Positions 47,496 to 58,228 of a stretch of DNA of 64,000 nucleotides are shown here, piece after piece. A model generated the notes under the pieces. That model had not been told where the DNA came from and searched no databases. It worked only from the letters and a program-made list of their open reading frames with translations. The position numbers and the translations under genes are program-made. The stretch's first letter is position 1, and the number at the start of each line of letters is the position of its first letter. Origin of the DNA: Staphylococcus schleiferi (GTDB lineage: Bacteria > Bacillota > Bacilli > Staphylococcales > Staphylococcaceae); the NCBI RefSeq assembly GCF_900458895.1, contig NZ_LR962863.1, positions 868,001 to 932,000 of the forward strand, in the 5' to 3' direction.

Positions 47496-48545
47496 ATGAC
47501 AAAAGGATATATTGGTTCTTATACTAAGAAAAATGGAAAAGGTATTTTTCGATTTGAGTTAGATGATCAACAAGGTATTGTTGAGAAAGTTGAAACAGGA
47601 TATGAATTAAATGCCTCGACCTATTTGACACAGTATCAAGATATGTTACTCGCCATTACGAAAGACGATCAAAACGCTGGCCTCGCTTCTTTCAAGATTA
47701 ATAAAGATGGAAGCTTAGAAAAAAAGAGTACTTGTTTGGAATCTTTTAAAGGCTCTGGCTGTTATGTAGCGGTATCACCAGATGGAAAATATGCTTTTGA
47801 AGCGGTTTATGGAGATGGTGTCGCACGTATTTATGAATTAGATGCTGAAAACCACACTGTTAAACGCTTAATTAGAGAAATCAGCCATGATTATCCGCAT
47901 GGGCCGAACATAGAGCGTCAAGAAAAATCCCATGTGCATTATTTAGATGTCACACCTGATCATCAATATGCGGTAGCTGTTGATTTAGGTTCGGATTTGT
48001 TAGTGACATATCAATATGGTTCTGAAGGTATGGAAGTTGCATATCGCACACAATTAGAACCTGGTGATGGCCCTAGACATATTGCTTATCATCAAACAGG
48101 ACGTTACGCCTATGTGGTTAATGAACTTTCAAATACGGTTGTTGTAATGCAATATGAAGACGGTCGATTCACTGAATTGGAACGTCATTTAACGATTCCT
48201 GAAGATTTCTTACATCCGACTAAATTAGCTGCAGTACATCTTTCACATGACCAACGTTACTTATATATTAGTAACCGCGGGCATGATAGTCTTGCAATTT
48301 TCAAAGTATTAGCTGAGGGTAGCAAACTAGAATTGGTTGATATTGTCTCAAGTGGCGGTGTATTTCCAAGAGATTTCAATATTACTCCTGACGATGCATA
48401 TCTCGTTGTGGCACATCAAGAAGAAGACTCTAAAATTGTCGTATTTGAAAGAAATCGAGACACGGGATTGTTGACATTAAAAGATGATCAACAAGTTGCA
48501 GAGGAAGGTGTTTGTGTTAAATTTTTAGACGAAACCGACCTCTAA
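47496..48545 (+). CDS. pgl: 6-phosphogluconolactonase (lactonase family, beta-propeller)
   Basis: 349 aa of repeated propeller blades: SPDGKYAFEAVYGDG, PHGPNIERQEKSHVHYLDVTPDHQYAVAVDLG, GPRHIAYHQTGRYAYVVNEL, HLSHDQRYLYISNRGHDSLAIF and GGVFPRDFNITPDD carry conserved Asp/Glu/His of the YkgB-type Pgl family. It hydrolyses 6-phosphogluconolactone in the pentose phosphate pathway, feeding the same product as gntK. GAGAGGGG site precedes the ATG. Confidence 0.88.
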   Translation: MTKGYIGSYTKKNGKGIFRFELDDQQGIVEKVETGYELNASTYLTQYQDMLLAITKDDQNAGLASFKINKDGSLEKKSTCLESFKGSGCYVAVSPDGKYAFEAVYGDGVARIYELDAENHTVKRLIREISHDYPHGPNIERQEKSHVHYLDVTPDHQYAVAVDLGSDLLVTYQYGSEGMEVAYRTQLEPGDGPRHIAYHQTGRYAYVVNELSNTVVVMQYEDGRFTELERHLTIPEDFLHPTKLAAVHLSHDQRYLYISNRGHDSLAIFKVLAEGSKLELVDIVSSGGVFPRDFNITPDDAYLVVAHQEEDSKIVVFERNRDTGLLTLKDDQQVAEEGVCVKFLDETDL

Positions 48546-48574
48546 TAGCGAATAAAAGCACAAAAAGATAACGA

Positions 48575-48633
48575 AAAAGCACATGCTGAGAATGGCAAAA
48601 ATGATGATTGTCATATTCTCGCATGTGCTTTTA
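48575..48633. terminator. Bidirectional terminator, pgl/aldehyde dehydrogenase
   Basis: AAAAAGCACATGC-GAGAAT pairs with ATTCTC-GCATGTGCTTTT around an AT-rich loop; serves the convergent genes. Confidence 0.8.
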
Positions 48634-48657
48634 TGTTAACGCATTTGAAAGAGAAGA

Positions 48658-50037
48658 TTACTTTTTAAATAACTTTTTAACGTAGCCCAGTTTACCTTTA
48701 TAAGGGGGAAATAGTAACCCAGTCTCCAATTTAGTTGTTTTAAAAATATAAGGTTTTTGATGTGAAAATGTTTCAAATGAATAACGTCCATGGTAGCGCC
48801 CGATGCCTGACGCACCTACACCACCAAAAGGAAGGTTTGGATTTGCTAATTGAAGTAAAGTATCGTTAATGGCACCGCCACCAAACGATAGTTCAGTAAG
48901 TATTCGATTAGTTGTATTTTCATCTTCACTAAATAAGTATAACGATAATGGTTTAGGTTTTGATTGAACATATTGAATGGCTTCATCAAGATTTTGATAA
49001 GTCATAATTGGTAAAATTGGACCAAATATTTCATCAGCCATAATGGCATCTGAAGCTACTACGTTATCAATCAGAGTCGGTGCAATATAACGGTCAGTCG
49101 CGTCCGTTTCACCACCTAAAATAATTTTAGTTTCATGGGTTTGAATCAATTGTGCTAAACGATTAAAATGACGTTCGTTTACAATACGCCCGAAATCCTC
49201 ACTCTCATGGGGCGCGCGTCCATAAAACTCACGTATTGTCGTCGTCAAAGCTTTAATAAAATCCGCTTTTACTGTTTCATCAATCAGCACATAATCAGGT
49301 GCTACACAAGTTTGACCCGCATTCATAAATTTACCAAAACAAATTCGTTCACTTGCTACTTTTAAGTTAGCGGATTTATCTATAATTGTAGGTGATTTTC
49401 CGCCAAGTTCTAATGTCACTGGTATAAGTTGTTTTGCAGCCGCTTCATAAACAATTTGGCCAACTTTTGCACTACCGGTAAAAAAGATATGATCAAAAGG
49501 TAATTGTAAAAGTGCTTGAATCACATCTGCACCACCTTGCACGACGCTGACGTATTCTGGCTCAAAACTATTTGCGATAATAGTTTCAACGACTTCGGCC
49601 ACATGAGGTGTGAGTTCTGACGGTTTCACGATAGCGGTGTTGCCTGCAGCAATTGCACCAAGTAAAGGTTCAAAAATTAATTGAAAAGGATAGTTAAATG
49701 GACCAATAATCAACGCGGTACCTAAAGGCTCACTAATGACAAAGCTTTTAGTAGGGAAGAGAAATAAAGGGGTGTCTACAGATTGTTTTTTGGCCCATTT
49801 ATTCAATGATTTACGGGTATGTTTAATGCTATTCAATGTATAGCCCACTTCAGTTGCATAAGCTTCTACTTCATTTTTGCCTAGATCCTTTTTTAAAGCC
49901 TCTAGTATGGCATCTTCATGTAATTTAATTTGCTTTGATAATTGCTTTAATGCTTTTTTACGATATTTGAGGGACACGGTGATGCCTGATCGAAAATAGT
50001 CTTTCGTTGCATCAAATTGCTTCTGGTAGCTGTTCAA
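48658..50037 (-). CDS. Aldehyde dehydrogenase family protein
   Basis: The catalytic Cys is in MNAGQTCVAPDY and the general-base Glu in TLELGGKSP; FTGSAKVG and FGPILPI complete the family signature. Hydrophobic C-terminal residues (FPPYKGKLGYVKKLF) resemble the fatty-aldehyde class. TTG start at 50037 after AAAGGAG gives 459 aa. Confidence 0.88.
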   Translation of the reverse strand: MNSYQKQFDATKDYFRSGITVSLKYRKKALKQLSKQIKLHEDAILEALKKDLGKNEVEAYATEVGYTLNSIKHTRKSLNKWAKKQSVDTPLFLFPTKSFVISEPLGTALIIGPFNYPFQLIFEPLLGAIAAGNTAIVKPSELTPHVAEVVETIIANSFEPEYVSVVQGGADVIQALLQLPFDHIFFTGSAKVGQIVYEAAAKQLIPVTLELGGKSPTIIDKSANLKVASERICFGKFMNAGQTCVAPDYVLIDETVKADFIKALTTTIREFYGRAPHESEDFGRIVNERHFNRLAQLIQTHETKIILGGETDATDRYIAPTLIDNVVASDAIMADEIFGPILPIMTYQNLDEAIQYVQSKPKPLSLYLFSEDENTTNRILTELSFGGGAINDTLLQLANPNLPFGGVGASGIGRYHGRYSFETFSHQKPYIFKTTKLETGLLFPPYKGKLGYVKKLFKK

Positions 50038-50177
50038 TGAGATAACTCCTTTCAAATGATGTTTTATTAATGAGAGGGTATGCTAGTTATCTTTGTATGA
50101 GATGTGTATTCAATCAAATATAAATGACACAGCATAAGGTGAGTATCGATTTGATGGTAACATCAGATACAAAGAAA

Positions 50178-50229
50178 GGGACCAGAATAGAAATCTGACT
50201 ACACGTTTAGATTTCGTATTCTCGGCCCC
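50178..50229 (-). terminator. Long hairpin downstream of the GNAT gene
   Basis: GGGACCAGAATA-GAAATCT pairs with AGATTTC-TATTCTCGGCCCC. On the minus strand it is followed by a T-rich tail and would end transcripts of ppaC-GNAT. It shares the GAAATC core. Confidence 0.7.
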
Positions 50230-50361
50230 AAGTTAAAAAGATAAAATATTTGTGTATAACATAAAAATGACATGGACACTTAAAATGGCTCAATCATTTA
50301 GATAGAATGCACAACCATGCACCTTGTGAGTCATCAAGAAACACTTGTATTAAAGTTCTCC

Positions 50362-50643
50362 TTACTCAGCTAAAAGCGGTGCAAGAGATTTATCTTTTTC
50401 AAATTGACGCGCCACATAACTACAAGATGGAACAATTTTTAAGTTTTCATCTTCGGCTTTTTGAATGACTTCGTTGAATAATTTTTTTGCAACGCCACCG
50501 CCACGGAGTGATGGATCAACAAAAGTTTTGTTGACATCGATTGTATTTTCATCAAGATACTTAAATGTAATCTCAGCTTGCGGTGTGTTTTCATTTTCAC
50601 CAATATAAAACTTGTGATGTCCTGCTTTAATTTGATTTGTCAT
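50362..50643 (-). CDS. Short GNAT-family acetyltransferase
   Basis: 93 aa of the YjdJ-type small GNAT group: TFVDPSLRGGGVAKKLF is the acetyl-CoA loop and ENLKIVPSCSYVARQFE follows with conserved Cys. It is downstream of ppaC on the same strand (32-base gap). Acceptor unknown. Confidence 0.82.
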   Translation of the reverse strand: MTNQIKAGHHKFYIGENENTPQAEITFKYLDENTIDVNKTFVDPSLRGGGVAKKLFNEVIQKAEDENLKIVPSCSYVARQFEKDKSLAPLLAE

Positions 50644-50675
50644 GCAACCACATCCTATTCATTTGATTTTAAACT

Positions 50676-51599
50676 TTATGATAAAGCTTCAGTAATAGGT
50701 GGAACAATTTGTTTCTTACGTGATACAACACCAGGTAAGAATGCTGTATTGTTATCGAGAGCAGTGTTGAAAGCTTCTCCGACTTTATCTTTTTCTGCAC
50801 CAACAACAATAATTTTAGAATTGCTGTTTAAAATGTCTGTAATAACAAGAACGAAGATATCATAACCGTTTTCAGCGCTTGCTTTATTCATTGCATTTTC
50901 AAGTGCTTCTTGGCGCGCGATAACTTCATCGATATCGACAGTGTTGACTTGTGCAATACGTACAGTATGTTCACCCATACTGAAAGATTTCGCATCTGTG
51001 TTTAAAATGCTATCTTCTGTTTTGTTTGTAGTAGAAGCGCCTGCTTTTAACATGTTCAAGCCATATTCTTCTAAATTCACATCTGCAATTTTTGCTAATG
51101 CTTTTGCAGCATTAACATCTTGTTCTGTACATGTTGGTGATTTGAATAAAAGGCTATCTGATACAATAGCAGACACCATTAACCCTGCAATTTGAGGGCG
51201 GATTTCATAGTTGCGCTCATTATACATTTTGTATAAAATCGTCGCTGTACAACCAACAGGTTCAGCGCGGTAATATAATGGACCAGCAGTTTGGAAGTTT
51301 GAAATTCTATGGTGATCAATTACGTGATGAATTTTTGCTTTCTCGATTGTTTTAGCACTTTGTTGGAACTCGTTGTGGTCCACTAAAATAACGTCTTTTC
51401 CTGTTAAATCATCTGTCAACAATTCAGGTACTTCCACATTAAAATAATCTAATGCATATTGTGTCTCTGGACCTAACTCTCCAATACGGAAGGCTTTGGC
51501 CTCTTTATTACCGTGTTGTTGTTCAAAGTCAGCCATGATGATTGCCGAACAAATGGCATCAGTATCTGGGTTTTGATGACCAAAAATATATGTTGTCAT
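50676..51599 (-). CDS. ppaC: Manganese-dependent inorganic pyrophosphatase
   Basis: DHH-family metal motifs: GHQNPDTDAICSA at the start, DHNEFQQS and HVIDHHRISNF, and the C-terminal SRKKQIVPP with catalytic Lys/Arg. 307 aa. It hydrolyses pyrophosphate, pulling biosynthetic reactions. Confidence 0.95.
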   Translation of the reverse strand: MTTYIFGHQNPDTDAICSAIIMADFEQQHGNKEAKAFRIGELGPETQYALDYFNVEVPELLTDDLTGKDVILVDHNEFQQSAKTIEKAKIHHVIDHHRISNFQTAGPLYYRAEPVGCTATILYKMYNERNYEIRPQIAGLMVSAIVSDSLLFKSPTCTEQDVNAAKALAKIADVNLEEYGLNMLKAGASTTNKTEDSILNTDAKSFSMGEHTVRIAQVNTVDIDEVIARQEALENAMNKASAENGYDIFVLVITDILNSNSKIIVVGAEKDKVGEAFNTALDNNTAFLPGVVSRKKQIVPPITEALS

Positions 51600-51658
51600 T
51601 ATTCAATCTCCTTATTATTTTACTATATTCATATCTATTTTAGCATGGCAAACAGTAA

Positions 51659-52210
51659 TTATTCTACCGCTGCGCCTAAAGTATCTTTAAAATGTGTTAA
51701 AGCCCATTCATGGCCCGTTAAATTGAATGATGCCACGCCATTTTTAGGTATAATCAGTTGATAGTTTAAATTATATGCGCTTGCTGCAGTGTGAAGGACA
51801 CAGATATCTGTACAAACACCTACAATTTCAAGTGTATCAACATGGCGTTCACGTAATAAGCTATCTAACGGAGTACCATAAAAGGCATCGTAACGTCGTT
51901 TATCTATAAAATAGACGTGTGATTCGTCTTTAATTTGGTTATATATTTCTTGTACACGACCATAAAGATCACGTCCATGTGTTCCCTCAATGTTGTGTGG
52001 TGGGAAACTTTTCGTCTCAGGATGATAAGGATCATTTTCATAATGTAAATCCATCATAAAGAAAATGTTCTCTTTTGATTGATGGTAAGACTGAATGCGC
52101 TCTACGATAAAAGGCTCAATCGCTTGACCCGCTTCACCGCAAGTCAATTTCCCATCATCAGCCACAAAGTCATAAGAATAATCCACTACAATTAAAGCTT
52201 TTTTTGACAT
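51659..52210 (-). CDS. Isochorismatase-family nicotinamidase (PncA-like)
   Basis: The Asp-Lys-Cys triad is seen in LIVVDYSYDFV, VYFIDKRRYDAF and VGVCTDICVLHTA. 183 aa from ATG 52210 behind AGGAGG. Metal ligands are partly visible (MDLHYENDPYHPETKSFPPH). Nicotinamide deamidation fits the nearby pncB and nadE, but other isochorismatase-like substrates are possible. Confidence 0.85.
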   Translation of the reverse strand: MSKKALIVVDYSYDFVADDGKLTCGEAGQAIEPFIVERIQSYHQSKENIFFMMDLHYENDPYHPETKSFPPHNIEGTHGRDLYGRVQEIYNQIKDESHVYFIDKRRYDAFYGTPLDSLLRERHVDTLEIVGVCTDICVLHTAASAYNLNYQLIIPKNGVASFNLTGHEWALTHFKDTLGAAVE

Positions 52211-52292
52211 TAAACATCCTCCTAAAAAGGGTATATAGAAATTAAACAACATTATTCATAGTATAACTTAATTCAGAAAGGATGGCACGAAA

Positions 52293-53399
52293 ATGATTTT
52301 AAATATTTTAGATTTTGGTGCAACTGGAAAAAATAAATTGCGCGACACGATCGGCATTCAACGTGCTTTAAATAAAGGTAAAAAAAGGAACGTGACTGTT
52401 TATATCCCTGAAGGTACATATCATATCGCTAAAGCCTTAAAAATATATGAAGGTACAACTTTAATATTAGATGCAGAAGCGGAATTATTAAGGGTTGGTC
52501 GAGACGCATTATTAAAAAATGGCTCAAGTCGAAAAAAGTACTATCAATATGATGGTAATAGCCATATTAAGATAGAAGGTGGCACATTCAATATGAATGG
52601 TGTGCACTATCCTTATAATAATACAGCAATGTGCATAGGTCATGCCCGAGATATTGAATTAAGCCATATCACTTTTAAAAATATTGTAGGTGGGCATGGT
52701 GTGGACGCTTGTGGATTAGATGGTGTCTATATTCATGATTGTAACTTTTTAGGTTTTTATGATGTGAATGGGGATCGTTGGTTCTCAGAAGCAATTCAAC
52801 TTGATATGTTTGTCGAAGGTGCTTTTCCAAAATTTGGAGTGAATGATGGCACGATTACTAAAAATGTAGTGATTGAGAATTGTTATTTTGGAAATTCATT
52901 CGAAGGGCAAATGCAATCATGGAATCGTGCAATTGGTTCACATGCAAGACGTTATAATTATTTTTATGAGAATATTGTTATCCAAAATAATATCTTTGAT
53001 TCAACGCAAGATTATGCGCTCACACCTTTAAAAGGGAAAGATATCTTGATTCATAATAATTTGTTTTTAAATTGTAGTGGGGGAATTCGTTATTTAGGTG
53101 TTTATAAAGGCCAAGATATGCAAACTTTAGATGGTACTTTTGAAGGGAAACAAGGGGGAGAAGCGTTTTACGTCATGCACAATCAATTCGTCAATATTTC
53201 TGAGAAAAATCCACTGCATATTAGAAGCCATAAAGATGCGCCACACAAAGGTGTCTATATCATCGGGAATGAATTTTTAGGAGACAATCAAGCGAATCAA
53301 ATGACTGCTATTAATGAATTGACGATTGCAGAAAACAGACAGTTACCTCATCTCAATCAACACGATGTCAGTCAACTCATATTGGATGAACTAGAATGA
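52293..53399 (+). CDS. Right-handed parallel beta-helix protein
   Basis: The pectate-lyase-3-like start (ILDFGATGKNKLRDTIGIQRAL) is followed by repeated short coils: IKIEGGTFNMNG, IELSHITFKNI, VVIENCYFGNS, IVIQNNIFDST, ILIHNNLFLNC and YIIGNEFLG. No signal peptide is present, so it would be cytoplasmic, unlike secreted pectate lyases. 368 aa. Enzyme activity and substrate are unknown. Confidence 0.82.
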   Translation: MILNILDFGATGKNKLRDTIGIQRALNKGKKRNVTVYIPEGTYHIAKALKIYEGTTLILDAEAELLRVGRDALLKNGSSRKKYYQYDGNSHIKIEGGTFNMNGVHYPYNNTAMCIGHARDIELSHITFKNIVGGHGVDACGLDGVYIHDCNFLGFYDVNGDRWFSEAIQLDMFVEGAFPKFGVNDGTITKNVVIENCYFGNSFEGQMQSWNRAIGSHARRYNYFYENIVIQNNIFDSTQDYALTPLKGKDILIHNNLFLNCSGGIRYLGVYKGQDMQTLDGTFEGKQGGEAFYVMHNQFVNISEKNPLHIRSHKDAPHKGVYIIGNEFLGDNQANQMTAINELTIAENRQLPHLNQHDVSQLILDELE

Positions 53400-53526
53400 G
53401 CGCATAGGATGTAAAAGAGAGAGTGGATGATAGCGACATTGAATGACTTGAATTGGAAATGCTAAAGATAAAAGCAAATCCAATTACGTCATTTGATATG
53501 GTATGAAAAGGGAATAAATAAAGTGA

Positions 53527-54333
53527 TTAATTGAACCGACCCAAGTTTTTTAGTTCAAAGTCGAGCGTTTTTAAAATGGTTGTGATTTTATTGACCGTTT
53601 CATCAAGAGGACACTCGGCCTGTACAAAAAAGCGATACATACCGAGTTTCGTTTTTAAAGGTCGAGATTCCACCCATTTTAAGTTGACCTGGAACATCGC
53701 AAAAGTATTTAAAATATTTGCGAGAAGTCCTGGTTTGTCTTCAGTAGGTGTAATGACTAGCAACCAATCTTTACCTGACTGGTGCGCCACTTCAGATGCA
53801 TGTTTGAGGACAAGGAAGCGTGTCATATTATGTGGATAGTCTTCGATATGCGTTTGAAGAGCATGATAACCATACATTTCTCCGCTTCCAATGGGCGCAA
53901 TCGCACCGGTCGTTGCATTGATTTCTCTCAATGAAGCGACAGTACTCGGTGTATAATCATAATCAAATTGATGCGCATGGATAAATCTTTGCGTTTGACT
54001 TATCGCTGGACTAATCGAATAAACTTTTGTAATATCCGCAAGCGATTGCTCAGGTAATCCATATAAAGCAAACGCAATATCTAACAAAATTTCATCCACG
54101 ACGACAAAGGGATAATCAGTCAATGTATCTGCAATGACATTGATTGTTCCTTCTATCGAATTTTCTATTGGGACAATGGCAGTTGCTGTTGTTTCTTTTT
54201 GGAGTGAAGTCATGACCTCATATAAATTATCTTTTTCAACTAAGCAGTCGTCGTCTTGTTGTGATTGAGCCATCAATTTGAGTGCGGCTAAATAGGAAAA
54301 TGTCCCTTTAGGACCTAAATAATAAAGTGTCAT
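53527..54333 (-). CDS. pheA: Prephenate dehydratase
   Basis: LGPKGTFSYLA begins the PDT domain; NSIEGTINVIADTL and TRFLVLK carry the catalytic Thr-Arg-Phe; the C-terminal ACT domain shows GLLANILNTFAMF and WVESRPLK, the phenylalanine-sensing ESRP motif. 268 aa. It follows nos by 44 bases; nos and pheA are co-transcribed in S. aureus. Confidence 0.93.
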   Translation of the reverse strand: MTLYYLGPKGTFSYLAALKLMAQSQQDDDCLVEKDNLYEVMTSLQKETTATAIVPIENSIEGTINVIADTLTDYPFVVVDEILLDIAFALYGLPEQSLADITKVYSISPAISQTQRFIHAHQFDYDYTPSTVASLREINATTGAIAPIGSGEMYGYHALQTHIEDYPHNMTRFLVLKHASEVAHQSGKDWLLVITPTEDKPGLLANILNTFAMFQVNLKWVESRPLKTKLGMYRFFVQAECPLDETVNKITTILKTLDFELKNLGRFN

Positions 54334-54377
54334 GCAATCATTCCCTTACCGATATTTGTACTTTATTGTACACGAAT

Positions 54378-55448
54378 TTAGTGAAATGGACACCCAGATG
54401 ATGACGATTTTTTATAAAAAAAGTTAGGGACTCTTATCTCATTTTGATAACCATGATGATAATTTGAAGTTAAAGTTGGAGATAATGGGGGTGCTAACCA
54501 TGACCATTTTCCTGTTACAGTTCGTCCTTGTTGTTGTTCGGCTTGTTCAAATTTTTCAAATTGCTTAGCTGCAGTTAAATGGTCAACCATAGAAACGCCT
54601 GCATTTTTAAAAGATTGGTAGACAGCATCATTGATTTCAACTAACACCCGATCTTTATTAAAAGAAGTGTTTCGTAAATTAGAAAATCCCATGGCTGTGG
54701 CAAATTTTTCTAATAAGTTATAACGATAACTGTCTGTGAAATTTCTAACTGCAATTTCATTCACCATATACCAACCATTGAATGGTGCAGTTGGATAAGT
54801 AATCCCACCAATTTTTAAATCCATATTTGATATAATCGGTACCGCATACCATTTTATACCTAACTCAGCAACTTTAGGGAATTGTGTATGACTAATAGGA
54901 ACCTCTAAGATTAAGTCACTAGGATATTCATAATATTTAATTTTTTGACCCGGTAATTGATATATTAAAGGTAATACATCAAAATCTGTATGCTCACCTG
55001 ACCATCCGAGATGTTGGGCGAGTTGCGTGATTTCTTTTTCAGATGGATCTCCCTTATCTTCATAGCCCGCATAACGAATCAATTGATTATTAAATATTTT
55101 TGGGCCTTCAACGTCAGATTGCGCATAAATTGTAATATAAGGTTTAATACGGCCATGATTCGTCGCTGTAGAAATGTGCGAACAAATCGAATTTATAAAT
55201 GATGCTTCATCTTTAATATGACGCGCGTCTTCAACGATTAAACTCTCCCAAAAAAGACGACCAATACAACGATTTGAGTTGCGCCATGCCACACGGGCAC
55301 CATATGTTAATTCTTCTGAAGTATGTGTATAAGTCCCCGTCTCATTAATGGATGCTGCAATTTCCTCTAAACGGCGATCACGCGCTTGTATTGGTAAATT
55401 TAATTCTTCATACATTTGTTTAATAAATGCTTGTGCTTCTTTTAACAT
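54378..55448 (-). CDS. nos: Bacterial nitric oxide synthase (oxygenase domain)
   Basis: 356 aa, oxygenase only, as in other bacteria. The haem-ligand Cys lies in [14 protein letters not shown] near residue 62, and the substrate Glu in [35 protein letters not shown] is also conserved. It makes NO from arginine, using a foreign reductase. GAGGTGGG precedes the ATG. Confidence 0.95.
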   Translation of the reverse strand: MLKEAQAFIKQMYEELNLPIQARDRRLEEIAASINETGTYTHTSEELTYGARVAWRNSNRCIGRLFWESLIVEDARHIKDEASFINSICSHISTATNHGRIKPYITIYAQSDVEGPKIFNNQLIRYAGYEDKGDPSEKEITQLAQHLGWSGEHTDFDVLPLIYQLPGQKIKYYEYPSDLILEVPISHTQFPKVAELGIKWYAVPIISNMDLKIGGITYPTAPFNGWYMVNEIAVRNFTDSYRYNLLEKFATAMGFSNLRNTSFNKDRVLVEINDAVYQSFKNAGVSMVDHLTAAKQFEKFEQAEQQQGRTVTGKWSWLAPPLSPTLTSNYHHGYQNEIRVPNFFYKKSSSSGCPFH

Positions 55449-55871
55449 ATGCCCACCTCAATGGATATTATAATGAATTTATATGATGTCGTGACACGTT
55501 TAGCTGAATTGTCACAATTTTGTATCAGTTGAACGTGTTAATTTATAATATGGCTTCTTACTCACTCACTTTATCATGCTTTTGAATCTGGTTCGAACTT
55601 GTCGAACTTTTAATTTGAATGTGATACACCCAATGCCCATCTCAAGCCGATTTCCTTAACTTTTTAACTGAACCTATTATATGAGCGCACATTCGATCAC
55701 GTTCATTAATTAAATGATATGAAAGTACTATATTTGTTGGAATGGAAGCCCGAGCCTTTTAAATAGACCAAATTCCACAGAATTGCAGTGTCGAATAAAG
55801 AATCCCACGATATTGTGTGATATTATAGGTATGATAAAAACGATTGTTAAAGGAGAAGTGGGAGTAACATC
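55449..55871. other. Intergenic region between divergent nos and pncB
   Basis: Some 420 bases without a supportable ORF. It should contain both promoters. I noted GACAC..TGTCAC near 55491-55516 and a repeated TCGAAC at about 55604-55618, but could not match either to a known operator. Confidence 0.5.
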
Positions 55872-57347
55872 ATGTATCAATATAAAGATGATAGTTTAAT
55901 GTTGCACAACGATTTGTATCAAATCAATATGGCTGAATCTTATTGGTTTGATGGCATTCATGAACGTAAAGCAGTTTTTGATTTATATTTTAGAAATATG
56001 CCATTTGGGAGTGGCTATGCTGTTTTTAATGGATTACGTCGTGTCATTGAATTCATAGAAAACTTACATTTTTCTGAATCAGATATGGCTTATTTAAAGT
56101 CCATTGGTTATCAAGATGACTTTTTGAGCTATTTAAAAGAATTAAAATTTACGGGTAATATCCGTTCAATGCAAGAGGGTGAGCTTTGTTTCAGTAATGA
56201 ACCCCTCATGCGTATAGAAGCACCTCTTATTCAAGCACAACTTATTGAAACGGCGCTATTAAATATTATCAATTTCCAGACGTTAATCGCTTCTAAAGCA
56301 AGTTTAATTAAACAAGTTGCGGTAGACGACGTTTTAATGGAATTTGGGACAAGACGTGCACATGAATTTGATGCTGCGGTTTGGGGTGCGAGAGCAGCTA
56401 TTATTGGTGGTTTTGATTCAACAAGTAATGTCCGTGCAGGAAAATTATTTAATATACCGGTCTCTGGTACACATGCGCATGCATTTGTACAAACTTATGG
56501 CGATGAATACACAGCTTTCAAGAAATACGCTGAAAGACATAAAAATTGTGTCTTCCTCGTTGATACATTCCATACGTTAAAATCAGGCGTACCAAATGCG
56601 ATTAGAGTCGCTAAGGAACTCGGTGATCAAATTAACTTTATCGGCATTCGACTGGATTCTGGTGACATTGCTTATTTATCGAAAGAAGCTCGTAAAATGC
56701 TCGATGAAGCTGGTTTTAAAGATGCTAAAATTATTGCTTCAAATGACTTAGATGAGCAAACGATTGCTAGTTTAAAAGCTCAAGGTGCTGCAGTAGATTC
56801 TTGGGGTGTGGGTACTAAATTAATTACGGGCTACCAACAACCTGCTTTAGGCGCAGTTTATAAAATGGTTGCGGTTGAAGATGCTAATGGCCAGCTTGTG
56901 GATCGCATCAAATTATCAAACAATGCTGAAAAAGTAACGACACCAGGCAAAAAGAAAGTTTATCGTATCATTAATACGAAAAACAATAAATCTGAAGGGG
57001 ATTATATTACTTTAGACCACGAAGACCCAAATCAAGAAGAACGGCTTAAAATGTTTCATCCTATTCATACGTATAAAATGAAGCGTATTAAGCATTTTAA
57101 AGCGATTGATTTGCACCATGATATATTTAAAGAAGGGCAACTTGTCTATGACTGTCCGTCAGAATTAGAAGCAAAAGCCTATTTGAAAAACAATTTAAAT
57201 TATCTATGGGAAGAAAATAAACGCTATTTAAATCCTGAAGAATATCCAGTTGATTTGAGTACCTTATGTTGGGAAAATAAGCAAAAACGTATATTTGAAG
57301 TGGCTGAAAATGTGAAGGAGATGGAAGACCGTTATGACTATGAGTAA
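55872..57347 (+). CDS. pncB: Nicotinate phosphoribosyltransferase
   Basis: 491 aa. N-terminal [15 protein letters not shown] and [36 protein letters not shown] and [13 protein letters not shown] carry PRPP/nicotinate residues. It makes nicotinate mononucleotide in NAD salvage. Its end overlaps the nadE start by 8 bases, so both NAD steps are translated together. GGAGAAGTGGG precedes the ATG. Confidence 0.93.
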   Translation: MYQYKDDSLMLHNDLYQINMAESYWFDGIHERKAVFDLYFRNMPFGSGYAVFNGLRRVIEFIENLHFSESDMAYLKSIGYQDDFLSYLKELKFTGNIRSMQEGELCFSNEPLMRIEAPLIQAQLIETALLNIINFQTLIASKASLIKQVAVDDVLMEFGTRRAHEFDAAVWGARAAIIGGFDSTSNVRAGKLFNIPVSGTHAHAFVQTYGDEYTAFKKYAERHKNCVFLVDTFHTLKSGVPNAIRVAKELGDQINFIGIRLDSGDIAYLSKEARKMLDEAGFKDAKIIASNDLDEQTIASLKAQGAAVDSWGVGTKLITGYQQPALGAVYKMVAVEDANGQLVDRIKLSNNAEKVTTPGKKKVYRIINTKNNKSEGDYITLDHEDPNQEERLKMFHPIHTYKMKRIKHFKAIDLHHDIFKEGQLVYDCPSELEAKAYLKNNLNYLWEENKRYLNPEEYPVDLSTLCWENKQKRIFEVAENVKEMEDRYDYE

Positions 57348-58162
57348 AATGCAGTCTATCATTGTAGATGAAATGAAGGTGAAACCTGTCATTGATAGTG
57401 CTGAAACGATTAAGGAAATTAAACATTTCATAGAACAATATGTTCAATCACATCCATTTGTGCGCACGTTAGTGTTAGGCATCTCTGGAGGGCAAGATTC
57501 TACATTAACTGGAAAACTTCTTCAACTTGTAGCAGAAGAAATGCGGGCAAACTCTGGAAGAGATATTCAATTTGTTGCAGTGAAATTACCGTATGGCGTT
57601 CAAAAAGATGCCGATGAAGTTGAAGATGCACTCAACTTTATTGCGCCTGACCGTATTATCACTGTGAATATTAAACCAGCTGTCGACCAAAGTGTTGAAA
57701 CGTTAAAACAAGCCGGTATCAATTTGACTGATTTTCAAAAAGGAAATGAAAAAGCACGTGAACGTATGAAAGCACAGTATGCGATTGCTGCAAATTTATC
57801 TGGTATTGTTGTCGGTACAGACCACTCAGCTGAAAATATTACTGGCTTTTTTTACGAAACACGGTGATGGTGCAGCTGATATTGCGCCACTTTTCGGTCT
57901 TAATAAACGACAAGGTCGTCAACTCTTAGCGTATTTGAACGCGCCAGCACATTTATATGAAAAACAGCCGACTGCAGATTTAGAAGATGACAAGCCACAA
58001 TTGCCAGATGAAGAGGCGCTGGGTGTCACTTATCATGCAATCGATGATTATTTAGAAGGAAAAACAGTTCGCCCTGAAGAAGCGGCTATCATTGAACAAC
58101 ATTATATAAAAAATGCACATAAACGTGAATTGGCTTACACACGTTATACGTGGCCTAAATAA
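57340..58162 (+). pseudogene. nadE: NAD synthetase, +1 frameshift in a seven-T run
   Basis: NadE amidates NaAD to NAD. The first frame starts [14 protein letters not shown] and contains the PP-loop [13 protein letters not shown] and [14 protein letters not shown], then a stop five codons later. The second frame continues [22 protein letters not shown] to AYTRYTWPK. The switch occurs in seven T (57847-57853); six T would read GFFTKHGDG and give 273 aa, the family length. As NadE is normally essential and both parts are otherwise intact, sequence error is the likely cause; a true mutation would be expected to be lethal. Confidence 0.87.
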
Positions 58163-58228
58163 ATGTAATGACAAAATAATGTGAACTTGATACAATGAGC
58201 TAGATTTTATTATGAAAAGAGGTTGCGT

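Noticed and set aside
55491..55516. Rex operator near nos.
   Set aside because: The GACAC/TGTCAC sequence does not match TTGTGA-N6-TCACAA well.
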